Positions 24,666-38,370 of a stretch of DNA of 64,000 nucleotides are shown piece by piece (position 1 is the stretch's first letter; each line of letters opens with the position of its first letter). The notes beneath the pieces were generated by a model. It was not told the DNA's origin and made no database searches. It worked only from the letters and a program-made list of their open reading frames with translations. The stretch comes from Channallabes apus (lineage: Eukaryota; Chordata; Actinopteri; Siluriformes; Clariidae). The DNA lies in assembly GCA_030522415.1 (NCBI GenBank), contig CM060121.1:15664142-15728141 (forward strand). The letters are read 5' to 3'. Position numbers and translations under genes: made by a program.

Positions 24666-26668
24666 ATTTAGCTCAAGAAAACAGCACAGCAATCCTTACC
24701 TTGATATTCTGCAAGGGTTTCACATGATCTCATTAAAATCTGCATACGGTTGGAAGCTCATTCAAATCTTATTTTGTTATGCACAGCTTAATATACACAG
24801 GGAGGCTTGAAAACATGTTCAAAACAAGCACATTTTCACACGTGCACTGCAAATCACCACCCACACAAATGACAGTCAAATAGGAGACCTCAGAAATCAT
24901 CCATCTCCAAATAATAACGGTATCAGTGACGGCAGTCCATTCTTAGGCCCTTCTGGAGCCAAAACCACAGATAAAAATCTAACCACAATACAGATGAGCT
25001 TAAGGCAAGAAAAAGAGAGCAAAAAGAAAAGCTGCTTCATGCATTATTCCCTTCGTATGCATGTAAGTTGTGTCACCTCCTGTGTGTTGGTGCAGCTTGA
25101 ATTTTTGGCCCATGAGCAACGGCAGCAGACACTCGTGCTCTATCCGCAGGTCCTCGGGTTAACTCGGGTGAATGGTATAACACTGAACAGACCTCAGGAG
25201 AAGAGCAGAAAAACACGCTCCTGGTCGCGCTGCATACAGACGCCTTTTTCAGGAGTACTGTACATTACACAGTGCGGGGAAGCTCTGTGCGTACCCTGAT
25301 AAGAGTCTCAGCGAAAAGATTCAAGCATTTCTCATCATGAAATGTGAACATTAGACAAAAAGGTACCAGTGTGTACTTTGATATTTCTTCTCCTTCTGTG
25401 TCGGTATGGCATTGCATGATGAGGCCATGGGGATTTTTTAGATCTTTTGTCCCCACACTAATGGAAAGACGCTTAGGTCGTCCACCCAGGAGATCATGGC
25501 TGGCCCCAGGACGAAATCCAAGAGGCATGGAGCTTTGGCTGAAAACACACTTTTACTTTTTACCCATGAGGCTGTCAGACTGAATGCACATTTTCAGAAA
25601 AGACTATTTTTATCACCTTGCATTTTTCAAGTGTGCAGTTTTAACTTTTCGTTTAATATCTAGATGACAATTTGTATTGTGTGGTGTATTATAATAATAA
25701 TAATTATTATTATCATTTATGTTTATTTTTGTAATTTTCATTGTTGTCTTGCCAATTTCAGTAAAATGCTTGCTGGTTTGGCTTTCTTAACGTTTCTTAC
25801 ACTATTACCTGCAACTCCAGCTGCAAACCACTGGATTTGAGAAATTTAGCAAAATTTCCACAGCAATCTGGATTGATTTCTTTCAGTTTTCCATGTCATT
25901 ACCACAACTAAGAACAAGAAGCTACTGAGCATTTACAGTATCTGAAGGGCTACAAAAATCCCTCATGTAAATTAGCAGCAGATGAATCGTGAACTTCTGG
26001 AGCTTGTGATGAGAGCGAACTGAATAGCGTGGCACTCGCTAACTCGGTGCAGAGCTCTCTCTCTCTATTGAATCACAAGCTGTAGGCCCTAGTCTGTGAT
26101 TCGTGGTCCCATCTGTGCGTGCATGTGTGTGTGTGTGTGTGTGTGTGTGTTTGTATGCAGTGCCCCCTCCCTACCAGCATCAGGTGTGAAATGGGGTTCA
26201 GGTGTACTGAAGTGTGTTGTGTGTATTACGGGAGATGACGGGGGTCCTGCGGTGGTTTGGCTCGCATATGCTTCGTAGGCTCACAGATGCCGTTCGCTGC
26301 GGCTTAGTCGTGCACTGTGGCACATGTGCGCGAACACGTACACGCGTGTGCACGCTCAGATACAAGCCGCAGCACACTTTCTCACAGCCGGAGTTATCGC
26401 AGTCGCTTGGGATGTTGCATTTTAAAGAGGAAAACAGACAGAGAGTGGAAAAAAGAAAAGAAAAAAAATGCAGTTTATTTATGAGAGTGCGAGCATGTTT
26501 AGCTGTTCTAAGATCTCGAGGGACAAGGCCTGCAGCTAAAAACAGAGAACAAGTCAAGTATGAAACAGTACGAGTGGTATAGCATGTTCGATAAATTATG
26601 ATAAAATTAAACTTGGTCACGGGAACAATTTAAATATGTGTAAAAAAAAATACAAAATAAAAAAAGGA

Positions 26669-26706
<38 letters not shown>

Positions 26707-26957
26707 CTGGGATCAAAAGATACGACACTGTGTGTGTCCATGTGTGTCTGTTTTACGTTTACTGAGCTTGATAAAAAAGAATCACACTGTAATTAAAGCC
26801 ACTGCATAAAATTCGACAAAATGAGAGCAAGCATCCGCCATAAATCTCCTCTAATCACTGCACCTGCCCTGGCCGCCCAAACAACCTTGCCCTGGCTTGT
26901 GTGTGTGTGTGTGTGTGTGGGAGGCCAAGCCAGATTTACAGAGAGCTGTATTTGAAT
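24666..26957. other. Noncoding sequence
   Basis: Unique AT-rich DNA with a CpG-containing patch at 26220-26400. Open frames at 24994-25583 and 26198-26620 look like chance: no motifs, and they overlap on both strands. Confidence 0.5.
26671..26706. repeat. (ATAG)n microsatellite
   Basis: Nine tetranucleotide units. Confidence 0.95.
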
Positions 26958-27249
<292 letters not shown>

Positions 27250-27414
27250 GTGTGAGACAGCACAGCATGGCCAGCGGGTGGTGCTGGGTGGAGAGGGACA
27301 GCGTGGAGGCTCAGGCCTGCTGGCGGAGAGCAGCGTCACAGCCCCAGAGCTCAGCAGTAAGCAGCCACACAGATGTTCCCTCACTGGAGACCCGCCACCC
27401 TGCAGCCCCTTACC

Positions 27415-27416
<2 letters not shown>

Positions 27417-27469
<53 letters not shown>
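27417..27469. repeat. (GT)n microsatellite
   Basis: Pure GT run, followed by CA-rich sequence at 27474-27500 and a (CA)n at 27583-27612. Confidence 0.95.
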
Positions 27470-27472
<3 letters not shown>

Positions 27473-27583
27473 ATACACACACACGCAAACACTCACACAC
27501 ACTTAAAATGCAGTAAATGCCTATTCCTGCTAGAACAAGTGTCACTTAGGATTAGCTTTGCTTTGGACTTGATCGTGTCACAG

Positions 27584-27614
<31 letters not shown>

Positions 27615-27819
27615 CACACAGAGGTTCTCTTTTTGTACATGAATACAACTTTAATATACAGTAATATACCGTAACTGTATTCTGCAGCTGCAGTTAAAGC
27701 ATTAAATTACTGAGAAAGCTACAGGTATATTTATTAAAACAGATTTCTGGACATTAATAATGAATCAAATATACACTTAAATACTCATTTCCGGCTCGTG
27801 TGTTTATTCTTTAAATAAG

Positions 27820-28020
27820 AGATATTGTTTTACAAGATACTATTCATTCTATGCCATAAGCAGTGAAGGGAGCAGGTCTGCTGGTAGTTATTTGGCAATA
27901 TTAACAGCTGATAACTGCTTAATGTGGGATTACTTTGGGCCTTAATTAATCCTTTTTCAGGTAATTACATGACCCTTAATGTGAAGTCTTGATAATATTA
28001 ATTATGAGGAACAAAATCTC
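27820..28020. other. Candidate conserved noncoding element
   Basis: Unique AT-rich DNA with homeodomain-type cores (cttaattaatcctttttcag, gtaattacatgaccct, attaattatgagg). Such composition is typical of vertebrate regulatory elements in introns of developmental regulators. This is inference from composition only. Confidence 0.3.
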
Positions 28021-28181
28021 TTTGAAAATCCGGTTTCTGTACTTTATTATGTCTTTTAATACAAGAAAATTTCTAATAATTTTACCTGATATCATTTAAC
28101 ATAAGCAATGCTTAATGTTGTTTAACACGTTTAATTAAGAGCAGTATCTCTGAATATGTTTAATGTTATGAGACCCCAGAG

Positions 28182-28217
<36 letters not shown>
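28182..28217. repeat. (TTA)n microsatellite
   Basis: Twelve trinucleotide units. Confidence 0.95.
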
Positions 28218-28219
<2 letters not shown>

Positions 28220-28410
28220 TTAATCATCCTGCAAATGTTCAGATATAAAAATAATTAAGGACAAATTAGTAATCTCAACAAAGATGCCGTCATGCTAACT
28301 AAAACACATTTCCTGTTATATAATTGCAGTTTTTAACATGTAGCACACAGTTATAGAAAGGATTTATTTATGCAACCAAACAAGACAATAAATTGCATAT
28401 TCCCTCCATC

Positions 28411-28788
28411 ATATACTGTATAGTCCTGTGTAAAGGTCTTGAGGCATCCCTCATTTCTTCATAGTAAACAAAATTTAATTAAAAAAATGGTAAGTAATGT
28501 TTTACTGTGACAGGCTGTAAAGTGTTTACGTAACAACCTCAGCAGCAACCTCGTTTCCCCCCTCGTCTGTTCCAACCACTTAGCATTCAGCACCACACTT
28601 ATAAATCATCAGTCTGCTCATCTGTCAACACCTGCGCCTTTTTCTCACTGGTTGCTTAGGTTAGATCATTTTTTTATTCTTAAGTGATCCATAGGAGTTC
28701 AATCAAGACTACTCTCAAAAATACTGAGTCTGGCTCTTTGGAAGTAACATCTGAAAAAATGAGAAGATTTTTGCACAGTACTGTATGT
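28411..28788. mobile_element. Tc1/mariner-like MITE, copy B, inverted
   Basis: Left end tatagtcctgtgtaaaggtc with ccctcatttcttcatag, right end agatttttgcacagtactgt. The interior contains caacctcgtttcccccctcg and ccacttagcattcagcacca, the reverse complement of copy A's interior, so the two lie in opposite orientation. It is shorter than copy A. Confidence 0.7.
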
Positions 28789-29198
28789 ATGTATATATAT
28801 ATATACACAAATTCGCAGTACAAATTCATGTCACAATAGACAACTAATTCTGAAAATGAAACCAAAGTTGATCTAAAGTAAAAAAAATTCTTTTCAAAGT
28901 GCGGAATAAGAGTTTGCATTTCCACCCTCCTACGTTTTACAAAGTGGGGCTTATGTACAGAAAAAGCTGCTGCGGAAGGGTTATAATCTCTCGCCTTCTC
29001 TCTTTTTTTTCTCCCGCAGATGCACTCTGCTCGGGCTGCTCAGCTGCTCTGAGACGCGCCGGCTTCATTTATTTATTCTATTCCCATTAATTAGAATGTT
29101 TACGCTGACAAAACAGGCAAAAGGATGCATTAGCACCTAGTTTACACCCCGAGTCCCTGAGCTATAGTGACATGAGGGGTGTGCTTTCCTAAACACAT

Positions 29199-29201
<3 letters not shown>

Positions 29202-29237
<36 letters not shown>
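29202..29237. repeat. (CA)n microsatellite
   Basis: Pure CA run. Confidence 0.95.
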
Positions 29238-29239
<2 letters not shown>

Positions 29240-29491
29240 AGCTGTAACACTCCCGTACGCAAAAAAAAGAGAAACGCACACTGACAACTAGCGCTGTGTA
29301 TTCTAAAGTTAGATAAGTTTTGTAGCTTAAGAACGAAGAATTTCATCTGTATCTTTCCTGCAGGAATGACCTGAACGTGGAGGGATTTAGCGTCGCTGCT
29401 GCTGCGAGCTAATAGCAACATAAAGACTAATCATGGCTCTTGTAAGACATTAACCCAACCGTGCCCCCTCACCTCAATAAAATACTGCGCC

Positions 29492-29553
<62 letters not shown>

Positions 29554-29555
29554 TT
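29492..29555. repeat. (CA)n microsatellite
   Basis: About 27 CA units, then a mixed CA/TC tract to about 29615. Confidence 0.95.
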
Positions 29556-29827
29556 CTCTCATTCTCTCTCACACACCCACATGCTCGTACTCTCTCTCTC
29601 TCTCTTACTCTCTGTAGGAACAAAAGGGCGCCTCTGGGAGCTGCAGGAAGCCCCCTGAAGAGAAGAAAGGCAGGGTGCTCCTGAGCGCGACTCAATGGGC
29701 CCTTTTCACCAGAGCGGAGTGCTGTTTACCCTAGCGCAATAATGCTCCTCATTTTCCAATCATTATTCCCCTCAGTCGGCCTGCTGCTATTAGCCTGTCC
29801 ACCACGTCAGTCCTGCTGGAGTCCTCA

Positions 29828-29835
<8 letters not shown>

Positions 29836-29895
<60 letters not shown>
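29836..29895. repeat. (CA)n microsatellite
   Basis: About 30 CA units. Confidence 0.95.
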
Positions 29896-29896
<1 letters not shown>

Positions 29897-30120
29897 CAAG
29901 TCATACCTATATACAGAGATTCAATCAGAGCAAATATGAACACATTCATTCATACGCACACAACTGACAGCTGTTCCCTCTTCATGGAAACTATTACAGT
30001 TGGTTCTATTGGTTCTAGTTTTCTAACGGTTTGTAAAAAGTGGGATGATGTCATAAAATGACCGGTTTAACAAGTTTAAACTGCCTTCCAAGGTTCTCTA
30101 ATGGGATTCATAAGACGCTT

Positions 30121-30149
30121 GTCGTAAGGTCACACGTTGACCTTACGAC
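30121..30149. repeat. 12-bp hairpin
   Basis: Arms gtcgtaaggtca and tgaccttacgac with spacer cacgt, exact. No U-run follows, so nothing suggests a terminator. Function unknown. Confidence 0.8.
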
Positions 30150-32093
30150 ATAGTGTTTGGATATTAACAACCGTAATTAACAATTGACAAGTGACATGAG
30201 AAGGCAATGACGTGAGTTTTTAATCTCATTTAATTAAGCGTTTAATTAATTAACATGACATATATCCTGGATCTGTAACCAAAAAAAGAATGAATGAATA
30301 GAAAACATTGAAATCAGCAGATCTTGAATGAAATACATTTTTCGGAAAATAAAATATTGAATGTGCATAATTGTTTATGTGTTAAATAATTAATTTATTT
30401 ATTTATCTACTCATTTATTAATTATAAATGCCACTATAAGAAATCATTTTATGTCAATGTGCATGTAGTGTGGATGTGCGGGATGTGTAATTTTAGACTG
30501 AAGAACGATAGATCTTGATAAAATGATAAAATATAGATACTTGCTCACATCCCGATATTAGATAAACATCCACATAATGAATAACACACGTCTAAGTGTG
30601 CTTCATTCCCCTCCCAGCGCTTCAGCTGTCTTAGTACTTAGGAGCGTCCATTTTGATTTGGAAGACAGACAAGAGCAAATCGATCATCTTCAAAATGTAT
30701 TAACAAAACCAAACAAAACCAAAAAAAAGTCTGCGCAGATCAACCTTTCTGTCAGATGGAAAAGCGAGAAAATCAGAAAGCGGCATATTAGTGCGGAGGC
30801 TCGTTTTTTCCTTGTCTGCGCATTGCGAAAGGTGTTAAAACAACGCTGAGACTTTTTTTTTTTTTTGCACATAGTGAGACGGAGAACTGCGAAAAATGAG
30901 ACTGAAGCGTTCTGGGGGAAAGAAGCGGAGGACGAACAGGAGGAGAACCAGGTTCAAAAAACGAGAACGACATAAAGAAAAAGGCTGAGAAGGAGGGATG
31001 TTGGCAGAGGGAGCTGGGGAGGTTTGAAAAGCTGGCATCTTCCATACAGGGCTGCCAGGCAGGCGAACACACCAGCCTGAGTTCCCTCTGCAGACTGCCT
31101 TTTGTCTCCATCTTGGCATTTCACACTGTCTTTATTCTCGGCTTATTCTGCTACTTCATACTGGCTCATTTTAAATAAAATCATTATTAGCGGTTTCGTT
31201 ATCGTAGCCGTCGTTAAATCATCCTTTCCACATAGATAGATGATTCCATGAGAAAACAATCGTCTAAATATATTTGTAGTTCTGTTTTATTTTCTGATTT
31301 TGCACGTGTACATTTTTGATTTTAAATCTCGATCCGTGTTTGTCCAGTCGAGCTACAGGAAGCCATTTACATTAAAGAGAGAGATTTACTACACAGAGAG
31401 AGACAGATTGAGGGTGAGAGGCCATGTGAAAGAGAGAAAGAGAGAGCACCAGAAAAACCTCTGCTTTCTCTTCTCTGTCGTTCACATCGCCTCATACATT
31501 TAATTATCTTTTTATGCAACTCTTAAGGTTAGAAATAGGTACAATAATATACAACATTCAGAAGGATAAATAGAACTAATTCATTTGATTGCTTTTTAAT
31601 CATTCTGATTTAGCCTTTTTTGGGTTCATATCACCCTTCCTAACATATTATAGGTTCATTGTTTATATTTCTATATATGAGGGAAAAAATTGTCTCTTGG
31701 CTAATTTGATCATCAGCATGTCTAAACTCTAATTCATATCTATAATTGTAAATTATATGAATTATAAAGAACATAAAATGCATGTCCTTTTTTCAAATTA
31801 AATAAATTGTTATGCGTGAAGTAAGGTTAAGAGGGAAGATCTTTTTTGGGGTAATTTAATTAAATTGTTCAATAATGCAATAAACCAAAAGGCTGTAAAA
31901 TGTTAGACGGGGTGTGATAGACAGCAATTTCTACCTCCTTCTTTAAAACAACAAAAGAGGAAATATCTTTTTAAATAACGGTGTTCATCGCTCCTGAACT
32001 GTTCCAAGAGTCTGTACTGAGATGAACTGAATCTGTTCTTGCCGCTTGTACCCCTTACTGAGATGCACTATGTTGATTTTTCTTTTAATTGGC

Positions 32094-32103
<10 letters not shown>

Positions 32104-32163
<60 letters not shown>
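32104..32163. repeat. (TA)n microsatellite
   Basis: About 30 TA units. Confidence 0.95.
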
Positions 32164-32167
<4 letters not shown>

Positions 32168-32870
32168 GATTTTTTATGTGGAATTTATTACCTTAATAAA
32201 TTTATTATCTTATTAATATCTAAATTATGTGCTTCATTTAAGGGATGAAGTCGTTAAGATTTTAGAGAAAAAAGCCTCAACATAATATTGGCTTTGGCAA
32301 AGCAAATATCTGTTGTGTCTAAAATGTATATTTTAGTCATTTCTAATATTCCTCAGTTTTCATATTACACATATTTACATATTTACATATATTTTTTGTA
32401 TTTTACAATATTCCCCAAATAATTACGAGTGTTTAAAATGTATGACTAGAAAGTGGAATGTGTGTTATATATATTCCATAGCATTCTATAATATTAATAT
32501 GGTTATTAGTATCACATTAGACATACATTGCTTTTCCATATCTAACCTAAAACATACTCACATATTTCCATTTCTTCCTATTTAACACACAAAGAGAAGC
32601 CGGAATCTGAACGGGGTCCAAGCCTGAACATTTATGTCCCGGATGGCAAAATCCCTGTTTAATAGGGTGCGGGCATGTCATCTAACACACTATCGCTGTT
32701 TCTCCCTGTCATGAATGTTTCTGGAATCATGCGGACCACCTGAGTCTAAAATACGAGCGTGGAAGACATCGGTTAATTAATGAATGAATTTATTTATGAA
32801 TTTATTTAATCTCAGAATGAAGTCCTAGTGTTCTGCCGTGGTCTGGTTTAGGGCCTGGGCCGGAGCGTTC

Positions 32871-32890
32871 GAGCAGCAGGGGGCTGCTGG
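32871..32890 (+). promoter_or_regulatory. Possible CTCF-type motif
   Basis: gagcagcagggggctgctgg resembles the CTCF core (CCAGCAGGGGGC-type) and is partly palindromic. It lies in a GC-richer island (32840-32890) about 2.3 kb beyond the NFI exon. Motif resemblance only. Confidence 0.25.
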
Positions 32891-34351
32891 CATTCCAAAA
32901 AAACGCCACTTTGCCTTGTTTATACACCAAGAAGGAACACAAGGATTTTCTGCTCACTTCGTATTACGTCGGAGGGACAAAACGAATTTGGCTGGAGTTT
33001 GAGCGTCGACGCGCAGGCGATTGAGCAGCAGTAGCTCCCTGGGTTTCAGCCTTGTGCTACGCACGTTGGAAGAGTGGAGGAAACGCAGGCGTTACGAAAC
33101 ACAAGCAAATCGTTTCTCAAATTCACACCATACAAGGATGTTTACACTTTTTTTTTCTTTTTACAATCTCCTCCTTGTAGGACTGCGACACCTCGGAGAT
33201 ATCTCAGACACCTCTGCAGCTATTCTCAGTGTGGAACATGGATTTCATGCATGAGAGAAGTGTCGATGTGCCTTGCTCTTTGGAAGGGAGAAAAACAGAA
33301 CACAACTAGTTATACTCCTTTTATGGCTCTTTCTTTCTCTGTCACTCCGTCTCTCTCCTCCGCACATGTGTTTCATATGTTCAGCCTGTCCAGGCTCTCG
33401 ACTCAGCCCTGCTCGATTAGGGATGCGAGGAGACACATGTTTCTACCAGGACTGTGTGAGAGTACGAGTGCTACGAGAAAGCTAGGTCCAAATATGACTA
33501 ACACCGAGGACACCATGCATCACTCTGTCACACGCGCATACGTACTGTACACACACACAAACAAGCAGAAGAACTTTCCCTATCCTTCAGCATGTAATGC
33601 TAAACTGAGAATGATCTCATAGGTGGCAAATCTGTCGATGCCACGTGCTCAGTGTGTTACAGGAACATTATATATGTAACTGAGATGAAGAGGATAAACA
33701 GGGATTATTCAAATCAAATTCTCAAATGATTTATGAGCAGATTTCATTCAGCATTACGCATGACAAATAGGAGCCCTCTGACAATAACGAGAGAAGACAT
33801 TTTTAACATTAAAATACATAAACATGTTTTCGAATCCTGGTCTTGGAAATGGAAAACACTCACACCACAAAAAAGAAAAAAAGAATTTAAATTTAAGTCT
33901 TATATGTTTTTTTCTTCTTTTTTTTTTTTTGAAACCAAAAAAATACCATGTCATTCAACACACACACACACACACACACACACCCCTTTTTTGTCGCTTC
34001 CAAAGCAAATAGAGACATCGCAGAGTGAAAACTAGTGAAGCGATGAGCGGTCAGACAGGTTAAAAGGCCTGCGATTAAGAGAGATAAGCTGAGAGGAGGC
34101 ATATTGTGTGAGCGCAAAGGCACGGCAAGACGGAGCGCTGAAAGGAGCTCCGCATGGGGCGTGAAATCTCTTTTCTGGCCCGTGCCAAAGAGCTGCATTA
34201 TGCCCAAATATCCACACAGTGCGGGAAACTATTGTTCAGTTCAGCTGCGGGACGACGGCGGCAGAGACACGCGCTCCTGAACATTACACCAAAACATTAC
34301 ACTATTCTTCTTCTTCTACTTATTATTAGTATTATAAAAATTTTATTTAAC

Positions 34352-34354
<3 letters not shown>

Positions 34355-34418
<64 letters not shown>
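34355..34418. repeat. (TA)n microsatellite
   Basis: About 32 TA units. Confidence 0.95.
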
Positions 34419-34423
<5 letters not shown>

Positions 34424-34757
34424 TTTTTTTTATAGTTAGATAAACTTGCAGCTTCTTCTCTTTTCCTTGACCTTTATAATGTCAACGCCGTACTCATGGA
34501 ATTTGTATGCTAATTACTTTTACTGGCATATTTTAATCATTACAAATTTTCTAGTGAAACAATTTCACGGAACGTGTGTCTTCCATGTATAATTAGGACA
34601 CTCAATTCAAATAGCTCGGCTAATTTTACTACCATTCACCTTTACACAATTCAATTATCATTTGAATAGACAAAAACATTTAAATACGGAAATGTACAAA
34701 GATGCAAAACCGACTAAAATTTAACGGCTGATTATAAACTGTTCAGCCACCCATGGA

Positions 34758-34759
<2 letters not shown>

Positions 34760-34819
<60 letters not shown>

Positions 34820-34885
34820 TGTGTGTGTGTACAAAGTTGAGCTCGGTCTGTGGCACACTATCTCTGCCATAATACATCCCCAGAT

Positions 34886-34924
<39 letters not shown>
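34760..34924. repeat. (GT)n and (CA)n pair, inverted
   Basis: GT repeat at 34760-34830 and CA repeat at 34888-34924, 57 bp apart. They are complementary and could pair with each other. Confidence 0.9.
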
Positions 34925-34927
<3 letters not shown>

Positions 34928-35142
34928 ACACAAACTTAAAATGAATTTAAATATCTAACAAACCTGAAAACCAGTAACTAGGTTCGATTTAGACAGATTT
35001 CATGCTGGAAAAATATACTAACAACTGAAACGCAACCACATCAGATTTATATCTATCATTTCTAAGTCCAAATGCATTAAGACATTTGTCGGTGTGAGCA
35101 GTACGCATTTAAATTTTATGTAAAATTGTATTCAAATGCCTA

Positions 35143-35787
<645 letters not shown>

Positions 35788-35845
35788 TCAAAAGATGTTA
35801 AATTGTTTCTATAAAAAAAAAAAAACTTTAAAAAAGGAAGAACCA

Positions 35846-35850
<5 letters not shown>

Positions 35851-35881
<31 letters not shown>
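35851..35881. repeat. (AT)n microsatellite beside the NFI exon
   Basis: AT run about 100 bp upstream of the exon acceptor, with poly-A at about 35811-35825. Confidence 0.95.
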
Positions 35882-35886
<5 letters not shown>

Positions 35887-36249
35887 CATATATGTATAAT
35901 TAATTATAGCATTATAATGTTTTCTAAAAAAAACTTAAGAAAAAAGCTAAGAAAATTTTAGGAAAGAACATTAAGAAAAAAAATTTTCTATTAAAAAAGT
36001 CATTGCAAATTAACAAAGAATAGTCATTATTATAAAACTTTTAAAAATTCTAAAAATAAACAAAAATATGAGGCATGAGAAAATGCAAAATTGCTCTCAT
36101 TTACAATACAATTTAAGGCAGCTTAAAAATAGTTTAGCTATTTTAGGAGCGCAAATAAAATTCCCAAAATTGAGTTATTTAGTGCAGGTAGCCATCATTA
36201 GTCAGATCAGGCCAATACAAGTGCTGATTCCAGCAACAACAGAAGCCCC

Positions 36250-36700
36250 ATTCACATCCGCAATAATACCTTCAGCATACAGCGCTCAGTGACAAAGCTC
36301 AAACCGCGCCACGGTGCCAGCATACCAGGGCCACCGTGCCCCAACCCCTCAGCGCCAACCCTCGCCACCATGAGCCCACGGTTCAACTGCGCCGCTTCAA
36401 CACCTGCCATCACAACCTCTCTGAGCCGCAAGCATGCAGCAGAAATCCACACATGTTCACATGACCAGCAAACTCACAATGCAGCAAGAGGTACAAAGAG
36501 AAAGCCGGGTAGTTACCATGTTGCACTCTCATTATAGGTTTGGCACACTGCTCAAAGTGGGGAGGGGAAAAAAACCCAAAAAGAATCAGCCTGCACCGGT
36601 TTCTTCACTGCTCGCTCGCCGCCGAAGCTACCACTGGTTTGGCAGAGTCCAAAAAATTTGGCAGAAGTTAAAGAACTTGCAGAAGATGGAAGACACTCCA
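36250..36700. other. GC-rich block upstream of the NFI exon
   Basis: After an AT-rich stretch, 36250-36450 becomes C-rich (accgcgccacggtgccagca, ccaccgtgccccaacccctc). Open frames exist on both strands but match nothing I know. It could be an unrecognised repeat or regulatory DNA. Confidence 0.3.
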
Positions 36701-37428
36701 CTTGCTACTGAATGGAGGAGGAGAAAATTGTTTTGATGATTAAAAAAACGTCCAACAGTTTTTTTTTTTTTTTTTTTACTATTTCAAGACGTCCGCAGGA
36801 TTTAAGAGGAGCTCGTCGAAAGATTTCCCAGTCAAATCATCGAAAGAAATTTATGAATAAATATACAATAAGCATAACTGCAAAAAAAAAATTGTAGAAC
36901 AACTGGAAAAGTCACGCTTAAAATAAACTTTCCGTTCACAAGTTCGAAAATTGAAAGAAAAAAAAATTAAGCCAGACAAAAAAAAAAATCCTTGGCAATG
37001 CGTAATTGGTGATGGTGTTTGCTTAGATCTTTGAGTCCACACAAAAAAAAAAAGAATCACACATACACACATATACACACACACATACGCTCAGTCCCTC
37101 ACACATACATACACACTCCTGCAAAGAAGAAGGGGGGAGCTGGCAAGAGCAAAGCGCAGAATATGGGGAGGAAAAAAAAGAGAGGCGAATCAATGTTGGA
37201 CGAGCTCATACGACCGCTGGCAAACCCAAGTGCTGCTTCTTTTTTTTCCCTCTCTTTCTCTCCAACATTCTCACTCTCACTCGATCACGCTCTCTCTCTC
37301 TTTCTCTCTCTCTATCTTTCCTGTCCTATACGTGTTCTTTCCCTAACCATTGCCTGAGTCTTTGCCAACATGAGTAGGGCCCACCTATTTGGCACCGAGA
37401 TGTCTGTAGCCCAGCCAATGCGTTCGCT

Positions 37429-37860
37429 TCAGGAGTTGAAAGGGAGGGAAAAAGAGAAGAGGGCAGAGAGCGAGAGAGAGAGAGAGAGAGAGCGGGGGAG
37501 AAAGAGACAGAGGGAGGGAGGAAATGAGTGAGTGAGGGAGTGTAGTCCAGACCGATGGCACACAATCTGCCAATCTGAACACTTCCTATGTGCCATAGAG
37601 GCAAAGTTCAACATACACTCTTCAGATAGCGATCTTGCCGCTTTCACCGAGTCGTAGCAGGCATCGTCCTGTCCGCACTTAGCTTCCCACCCCTCCCCCC
37701 ACTCCCTCCCCCCCCACAAGCCATTTTTTTCGCCACTTGCGTAATACCTCCTTGGCACAGGGTGACGGGAGAGAGAGCACAGAGCTCTGGCGAAAAAAAA
37801 TCCCAATGGACCCAGAAGCCGGCAGCTGCTCCTGGATTTAGCACCCCGAAACAAAGCCAT
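37429..37860 (-). other. Gene-strand open block, possible alternative first exon
   Basis: A minus-strand open frame of 143 codons in a GC-rich region about 1.7 kb upstream of the NFI exon. The middle (GQDDACYDSVKAARSLSEE, then MLNFASMAHRKCSDWQIVCH) has ordinary protein-like composition; the end is low-complexity Ser-Leu from a GA tract. NFI genes use several alternative short first exons, and MLNFASMAHRKCSDWQ is loosely reminiscent of one such N-terminus in NFIA, but the likeness may be chance. No convincing donor in the right phase was found. It may be 5' UTR, promoter DNA or nothing. Confidence 0.2.
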
Positions 37861-38095
37861 GAGAGAGAGACCCGCCTCCCTATTTCACCAAATACTGATG
37901 CGTGCACGTCCGATTAGGAAACAAACCCATGCCGCTCTCACGCATCTTAGCACCCGGCCTCATTACATAGGGGGGGCACACTAACTATCTGACCCGCTCT
38001 CATATCCTTCAGCCTGGTGTATGTGGGAGACGGTGTAACCGAGCTTTCATGATGAGCAACAATATTAAATACTTTACAGTATTTATTAGTATTTA

Positions 38096-38370
38096 TTTGG
38101 GATGGAAATCACCAGGGACCAGCCGATATGATATCATCACGATACAGAGGTGTCGATTCGATTTGGATTGCGATTCGATTTTTTATTTTTTTTAACAAAA
38201 CCAAAAAATTTGCTCCAAATCTTGCTAAAAGTTATACAGTTAAAAAAAATTTTTAATCAATACACTTTAATTCACTACTGAGCTGAAATGATTAGATTCA
38301 GCATCCATATTATTTGATTCATCTCCAATAAAATACTATTCAATGCAGTTAAATGGAAGATTCACATATA
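38096..38370 (+). mobile_element. hAT-like MITE, copy 3, right end unclear
   Basis: Begins tttgggatggaaatcaccag and continues gatatgatatcatcacgata, gattcgatttggattgcgat, the left half of the family. The right half does not resemble the other copies and the end coordinate is a guess. Confidence 0.55.

Noticed and set aside
33074..33622. 182-codon plus-strand open frame
   Set aside because: No motif, and overlapping open frames occur on both strands; most likely chance.
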